DNA of 64,000 nucleotides from NCBI GenBank assembly GCA_018268105.1, contig JAFDXG010000172.1:1-64000 (forward strand), written 5' to 3'. The position numbers and the translations under genes are program-made. The notes beneath the pieces were generated by a model. The model saw nothing but the letters and a program-made list of their open reading frames with translations. It had not been told where the DNA came from and did not search any database. This document shows positions 59,786-64,000 of the stretch, one piece after another (position 1 is the stretch's first letter; every line of letters begins with the position of its first letter). This DNA is from Bacteroidota bacterium. GTDB taxonomy: Bacteria; Bacteroidota; Bacteroidia; Chitinophagales; Chitinophagaceae.

Positions 59786-61459
59786 ATGATCAAGCACACA
59801 ATCAGATTAATAGTAGCTTCTGCTTTACTGTGCAATGTAGCCTTTGCGCAAACGGTGGACGAAGGAAAACAATTTTTCTACTATGAGAGGTACAAAAGCG
59901 CAAAGGAAACTCTTGAAAAAGTAGTAGCTTCCAAACCAGATGATGTTGAAGCTGTTTATTGGCTTGGACAAACATTAATCGAACTGCATGATATTGCCGG
60001 TGCAAAAGCTGTTTATCAGAAAGCATTACAAGCTAAGGGCAGTGATCCCCTGCTTCTGGTAGGAATGGGGCATATAGAATTACTGGAAAATAAAACCAAT
60101 GAAGCCCGTCAGCGTTTTGAAACAGCTATCAGTCTTACTAAAGGTAAAAACGTGGAAATTTATGACGCAGTAGGTCGAGCCAACGTAGATGCAACTGCGG
60201 GAGACGCAAAATATGCCATCGAAAAACTAAATGCGGCTACCCAGGTTCGGCGCTTTGATAACCCTGATGTATACATCACAATGGGAGATGCTTACCGCAA
60301 GCTTATGGATGGTGGCGCAGCCGTTACTTCATACCAGAAAGCATTAACATTGAATGATAAACTGGCAGTTGCAAAATATAAAATAGGTAGAATATATCGC
60401 ACCCAGGGTGATGACCAGGCAAAAATTTTCCTCGAAAACTTTAATGATGCCGTTGCCATGGATCCCAAATATGCACCAGCTTACTATAATCTATACTCCT
60501 ATTGGTATAGCCGCGATGTGAATAAAGCCCGTGATTTTTTTGGGAAATACAAAGCCAATACTGATTTTACCCCATCTGTAGAAGCTGAAGAGATCAGCCT
60601 GGTGTACGCTTCAGGTGATTTTAAAGGTGCAATCGCCAAAGCAGATGAAAAACTGCAAAAAGACGGAGATAAAGCTGATGTTAAGTTATACCGTACCAAA
60701 GCATATGCATACGACAAACTTGGCGATTCAGTAAACGCACTCAAGAATATGGAAATATTCCTGGCAAAAGCAAATCCTGATGATATTTTGCCGGATAACT
60801 ATCTTAAAATGGCAGAAATTTCTGCCAAATTCCCGGATAAATTGTCTCAGGCTGATGAATATTATGGAAAATTAATCGCCATGGATACCGTCAAAGCACA
60901 CCGAATTGAGTATGCCAACGCGGCTGCTAACATGTATAAAAAAATGAATAAACACGATAAAGCAGCCGTATGGCTTACCAAAATATTGCAATACAAACCC
61001 GACTATTCAGTTCGTGATTTGTTCTTTGCAGGATGGGAGAATTTTTATGGAGAAAACTATGTGACTGCCGATAGTGTATTCAATCTGTACAAGGTAAAAT
61101 TCCCGGATGATGTGCAGGGTTATTATGGAGGTTTCCGTACCAAATGGTCTGCCGATACTGCTGCTATCAATTCCGGTATACCTTCTGCAGCTCCTCTTGA
61201 AGATGCTACAAAGTTCATTCAGTTGGCAGAAGCAGATAAAGATAAATACAAGCAATCTTTACAATTAACTTATGGCTATATGGCAGGATATTATGCCAAT
61301 AATGTAAAAGATTATGCTACAGCAATAACCTACTTAGACAAAATACTTGAAGTAGATCCAGCGAATGTTGATGCACAGAAAAATAAAGAAATTCTTCAGC
61401 AGGCACTCAACAGACCACAACCAAAAGGTAGTTCTCCAAAGAAGACCGCTACAAAGTAG
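59786..61459 (+). CDS. Secreted tetratricopeptide-repeat protein
   Basis: An exported 557-aa protein (signal about 1-22, IVASALLCNVAFAQ) made almost entirely of TPR units. Clear units include VEAVYWLGQTLIELHDIAGAKAVYQKAL, PDVYITMGDAYRKLMDGGAAVTSYQKAL, YAPAYYNLYSYWY and DYATAITYLDKILEVDP; the last 20 residues are a Pro/Lys-rich tail. It is a protein-protein scaffold, probably periplasmic. It follows the PstS-like gene by 59 bp, with a terminator after it, so it closes the tonB-led unit. Its partners are presumably the other products of that unit. Confidence 0.9.
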   Translation: MIKHTIRLIVASALLCNVAFAQTVDEGKQFFYYERYKSAKETLEKVVASKPDDVEAVYWLGQTLIELHDIAGAKAVYQKALQAKGSDPLLLVGMGHIELLENKTNEARQRFETAISLTKGKNVEIYDAVGRANVDATAGDAKYAIEKLNAATQVRRFDNPDVYITMGDAYRKLMDGGAAVTSYQKALTLNDKLAVAKYKIGRIYRTQGDDQAKIFLENFNDAVAMDPKYAPAYYNLYSYWYSRDVNKARDFFGKYKANTDFTPSVEAEEISLVYASGDFKGAIAKADEKLQKDGDKADVKLYRTKAYAYDKLGDSVNALKNMEIFLAKANPDDILPDNYLKMAEISAKFPDKLSQADEYYGKLIAMDTVKAHRIEYANAAANMYKKMNKHDKAAVWLTKILQYKPDYSVRDLFFAGWENFYGENYVTADSVFNLYKVKFPDDVQGYYGGFRTKWSADTAAINSGIPSAAPLEDATKFIQLAEADKDKYKQSLQLTYGYMAGYYANNVKDYATAITYLDKILEVDPANVDAQKNKEILQQALNRPQPKGSSPKKTATK

Positions 61460-61480
61460 AGATATATCTTATATTAAATA

Positions 61481-61520
61481 AAAACCCCAAAGTCAATACT
61501 GATTTTGGGGTTTTATTTTT
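61481..61520 (+). terminator. Rho-independent terminator closing the tonB-pstS-like-TPR unit
   Basis: AAAACCCCAAA (61481-61491) pairs with TTTGGGGTTTT (61504-61514), followed by TTTTATTTTT. It lies 22 bp past the TPR gene stop, before nuoA. Confidence 0.93.
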
Positions 61521-61550
61521 ACTAAAACTGGTTTTTAATACAGCTTACCT

Positions 61551-61558
61551 TATTTTTG
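61551..61558 (+). promoter_or_regulatory. Possible -7 element TATTTTTG for the nuo operon
   Basis: TATTTTTG matches TAnnTTTG and lies between the upstream terminator and nuoA, giving a leader of about 100 bases. No clear TTG is at the -33 distance. Confidence 0.3.
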
Positions 61559-61666
61559 TCATTGGATATTACATAACTTCCAAAGACAGAAAAATACTGA
61601 TACTGCTGTTCCAAAATTGATGTTGATCCGTTCGTTTTTCTGTTAATAAGAAAATCTTGAGATGAG

Positions 61667-62083
61667 ATGATAACATTTTATTTCCTTCAGTCTTCCTTAG
61701 TTCCTTCTGCATCAGATGTCAACAGTTCATTTAATTATTTTCCAATAGCTGTACAGTTACTTTTTGCTGTGGGTTTTGTGGTGTTAATGATGGTGGTGAC
61801 ACATCTATTAGGGCCCAAAAGAGGTACCGAGGAGAAACTTGAAAACTTTGAAAGTGGTATCGAAATCAGCGGAAATGCAAGGCAACCCCTGGCTGTAAAA
61901 TACTTCCTGGTGGCTATATTATTCGTACTCTTTGATGTGGAAGTCATCTTTTTTTATCCCTACGCTGTTAATTTCAGACACCTGGGATGGGAAGGTTTTG
62001 CGGCAGTGCTTGCATTTGTGGGATTTTTCCTTGCAGGATTTTATTATATTATAAAGAAAGGAGCATTGAGATGGGAAGATTAA
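61667..62083 (+). CDS. nuoA: NADH-quinone oxidoreductase subunit A
   Basis: Membrane subunit of complex I, 138 aa with three membrane helices. The family marks are LLGPKRGTEEKLENFESGIE (about 46-65, with the conserved Glu-Ser-Gly) and KYFLVAILFVLFDVEVIFFYPYAV (about 78-101, with the conserved Asp-Val-Glu), then a final helix near 110-130. It begins the nuo cluster; nuoB follows after 57 bp. Confidence 0.96.
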   Translation: MITFYFLQSSLVPSASDVNSSFNYFPIAVQLLFAVGFVVLMMVVTHLLGPKRGTEEKLENFESGIEISGNARQPLAVKYFLVAILFVLFDVEVIFFYPYAVNFRHLGWEGFAAVLAFVGFFLAGFYYIIKKGALRWED

Positions 62084-62140
62084 TTGACCTCAAACCCACA
62101 CTGTGATTGAGTCGTATTTTGTGAAATTAAATTTTTTATT

Positions 62141-62731
62141 ATGGCACGTCCGGTAAGATTTAACATAACACCTAAAGAAAGAGATAACAATGGATATATT
62201 GGTTTGGCAGAAATGCCTCCTGGTCAAACCGGTGAGGGATTTTTTACTACCAAGCTGAGTGAAGTAGTAGGACTTGCAAGAAAGAATTCTTTATGGCCTT
62301 TACCTTTTGCTACCTCCTGCTGTGGTATTGAATTTATGGCCACTATGGGTTCTCACTATGACCTGGGCCGGTTTGGTTCAGAAAGGATGGGATTTACCCC
62401 CCGTCAATGTGATATGTTGATGGTAATGGGCACCATTGCTAAAAAAATGGGGCCTGTGCTCAGGCAGGTATATATACAAATGTCGGAACCACGCTGGGTG
62501 ATGGCGGTTGGAGCCTGCGCTTCAAGTGGTGGTATTTTCGACAGCTATTCGGTATTGCAGGGAATAGATCAGATCATGCCTGTGGATGTGTATGTTCCCG
62601 GTTGCCCACCACGTCCCGAAGCCATCCTGGATGGTGTACTGGCAATACAAGACCTTGTTCAAAACGAAAGCATACGCAGACGTAACAGCGACCACTACCA
62701 GAAACTATTACTGAGCTATGGTATACAATAA
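62141..62731 (+). CDS. nuoB: NADH-quinone oxidoreductase subunit B
   Basis: Peripheral-arm subunit of 196 aa holding iron-sulphur cluster N2, the last electron carrier before quinone. The four Cys ligands are seen: Cys60 and Cys61 (ATSCCGIEF), Cys126 (GACASSGG) and Cys155 (PGCPPRPE). The N-terminal 35 residues are longer than in E. coli and variable. It stands between nuoA and nuoC on one strand. Confidence 0.98.
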   Translation: MARPVRFNITPKERDNNGYIGLAEMPPGQTGEGFFTTKLSEVVGLARKNSLWPLPFATSCCGIEFMATMGSHYDLGRFGSERMGFTPRQCDMLMVMGTIAKKMGPVLRQVYIQMSEPRWVMAVGACASSGGIFDSYSVLQGIDQIMPVDVYVPGCPPRPEAILDGVLAIQDLVQNESIRRRNSDHYQKLLLSYGIQ

Positions 62732-62756
62732 CCTTAGGATCATAATTTGAAAACTA

Positions 62757-63272
62757 ATGGAATTAACCAACGATCATATCAAACAAAGGCTGACAGAAAA
62801 ATTTGGAGAGCAGGTAACCCATTTTACGGAACCATATGGGTTGCTCACATTTGAAGCACCAAAAGAAATGAACCTCAAAGTACTGCAATTTCTTTATGAT
62901 GATCCGGAGCTTAAGTTTAAATTCCTCACCGACCTTCAGGCAGTACATTATCCCAATGATGCAGGAAGAGAATTGGCAGTAGTGTACCACCTGCATAATA
63001 TGACGGATAATGTAAGGTTGCGGTTTAAAATATTTACTGATATCGCAGTCCCCGATGTATTTACTGCAACTCAGCTATTCGCAAGTGCCAATTGGATGGA
63101 ACGGGAAACCTACGATTTTTTTGGTGTAAACTTTGTTGGTCATCCCAATCTGAAACGTATATTGAATGTAGATGAAATGGATTATTTTCCAATGAGAAAA
63201 GAATACCCATTGGAAGACCAAACCCGATCAGATAAAGATGATGAAATGTTTGGAAGAGGAGGAACAATTTAA
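62757..63272 (+). CDS. nuoC: NADH-quinone oxidoreductase subunit C
   Basis: Peripheral-arm subunit of 171 aa (30-kDa type). Marks are ELAVVYHLHNMTDNVRLRFKI (about 62-82), the conserved FASANWMERETYDFFGVNFVGHPNLKRIL (about 103-131) and the C-terminal YPMRKEYPLEDQ region. It is a separate gene from nuoD, not a CD fusion as in E. coli. nuoD begins 10 bp after the stop. Confidence 0.97.
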   Translation: MELTNDHIKQRLTEKFGEQVTHFTEPYGLLTFEAPKEMNLKVLQFLYDDPELKFKFLTDLQAVHYPNDAGRELAVVYHLHNMTDNVRLRFKIFTDIAVPDVFTATQLFASANWMERETYDFFGVNFVGHPNLKRILNVDEMDYFPMRKEYPLEDQTRSDKDDEMFGRGGTI

Positions 63273-63282
63273 AGCCAGAGTA

Positions 63283-64000
63283 ATGACAGAAGAATTATTA
63301 CAACATCCCAAAGAACAAAATATTAAGCTCCCCGAAGGATCTATTGAGAAGGAGACGACTACGCTTAATCTCGGACCGACGCATCCGGCTACCCACGGAG
63401 TCTTTCAGAATATACTGGAAGTAGATGGCGAGCGGGTTATCTCTGCAGAGTCTACCGTGGGTTATATACACAGGGCATTTGAAAAAATTGCAGAAAGAAG
63501 ACCACTATACCAGATTACCCCGCTAACCGACAGGTTGAATTATTGTTCCAGTCCAATCAACAATATGGGCTGGCACACTACCTGCGAAAAACTGCTGGGT
63601 ATAGAAATGCCCAAACGGGTGGATTATTTGCGTGTCATCATTATGGAACTGGCCCGTACTGCAGATCATATCATTTGCAACTCAGTAATTGGAGTAGATA
63701 CCGGAGCTCTTTCTGTATTCCTTTATGTAATGCAATACAGGGAGTTGATATATGAAATATGGGAGGAAATTTGCGGTTCAAGACTTACTACCAATATCGG
63801 CAGAATAGGAGGATTTGAAAGGAATTTTAATGCTACCGCCTGGCAGAAGCTGGAAAGATTTTTAAAAGAATTTCCAAAAGCATTAAAGGAGTTTGAAAAC
63901 CTCCTGCAACGCAACAGGATATTTATTGACCGTACCGTAGGTGCTGGTCCGATCAGCGCAGAACGGGCGCTGAACTATGGTTTCACCGGACCAAATTTAA
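63283..64000 (+). CDS. nuoD: NADH-quinone oxidoreductase subunit D (C-terminus beyond window)
   Basis: The 49-kDa subunit that helps to form the quinone pocket. 239 codons are open from the ATG at 63283 to the window edge. Marks: TTLNLGPTHPATHGVFQNILEVDGE with the conserved THPATHG, the GYIHRAFEKIAE helix, the YCSSPINNMGWHTTCEKLLG region and LGIEMPKR-like segment, and GADTGALS-like VDTGALSVF. No in-frame stop occurs before position 64000. About 40 percent of a usual NuoD is missing. Confidence 0.97.
   Translation, partial: MTEELLQHPKEQNIKLPEGSIEKETTTLNLGPTHPATHGVFQNILEVDGERVISAESTVGYIHRAFEKIAERRPLYQITPLTDRLNYCSSPINNMGWHTTCEKLLGIEMPKRVDYLRVIIMELARTADHIICNSVIGVDTGALSVFLYVMQYRELIYEIWEEICGSRLTTNIGRIGGFERNFNATAWQKLERFLKEFPKALKEFENLLQRNRIFIDRTVGAGPISAERALNYGFTGPNL

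Overview
The window reads as a stretch of chromosome from a Bacteroidota, most likely a Chitinophagaceae-type bacterium. The evidence is two SusC/SusD pairs, the type IX secretion and gliding genes porV and gldJ, a secreted PKD protein with a type B T9SS C-terminal domain, Bacteroidota-type TonB, DUF4292, DUF4397 and head-GIN proteins, MacB-like permease arrays, and near absence of Shine-Dalgarno sites. The family assignment is by gene content and style only; no marker comparison was possible. No rRNA, tRNA, CRISPR, phage or complete insertion sequence was seen.

Layout. 1-10082 (minus strand): an ABC efflux locus with a HlyD-type adaptor, an ATPase and three long MacB/FtsX-type permeases, the last cut by the window edge. 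It is interrupted by a plus-strand four-helix-bundle (23S rRNA intervening-sequence type) gene flanked by inverted heptamer repeats. 10529-13976: an alpha/beta hydrolase coupled to a T9SS-exported PKD protein. 14755-20836: an unknown secreted protein, then an orphan SusC/SusD pair behind a perfect 16-bp LacI-type palindrome, closed by a strong terminator. 20873-23360: methionine aminopeptidase, exonuclease III, an outer-membrane protein. 23584-26449: a PadR/PspC stress-type pair with a palindromic operator over its promoter. 26631-32661 (minus): a YidR-like propeller lipoprotein, an EnvC-like amidase activator, a DUF4292 lipoprotein, dut, ispF and porV, with gldJ diverging at 33104. 35102-40086: a second SusC/SusD pair. 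40682-45416: an Lhr-like helicase, then LMW phosphatase and hisS in overlap. 45778-53911: a serine hydrolase and a GH20 / GntP-permease / GH20 cluster. 54007-56595: RRM protein, DUF4397 lipoprotein, membrane-anchored hydrolase. 56728-61514: a head-GIN lipoprotein and a tonB - small membrane protein - PstS-like lipoprotein - TPR unit. 61667-64000: start of the nuo operon (nuoABCD, nuoD truncated).

How the parts fit. Much of the window concerns the envelope: SusCD pairs import oligomers through TonB; PorV and GldJ belong to the T9SS/gliding apparatus that would export the PKD protein; two hexosaminidases point to chitin or N-acetylglucosamine glycan use; EnvC, DUF4292 and PspC proteins concern wall and membrane upkeep. 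The rest is housekeeping.

The intergenic regions are unusually rich in small repeats: degenerate heptamer tracts that abut stop codons, three palindromic elements of one family between 45.5 and 50.6 kb, and a compact hairpin element before tonB. The best candidates for something undescribed are the repeat-flanked four-helix-bundle cassette inside the efflux locus and the TonB/PstS-like/TPR unit.
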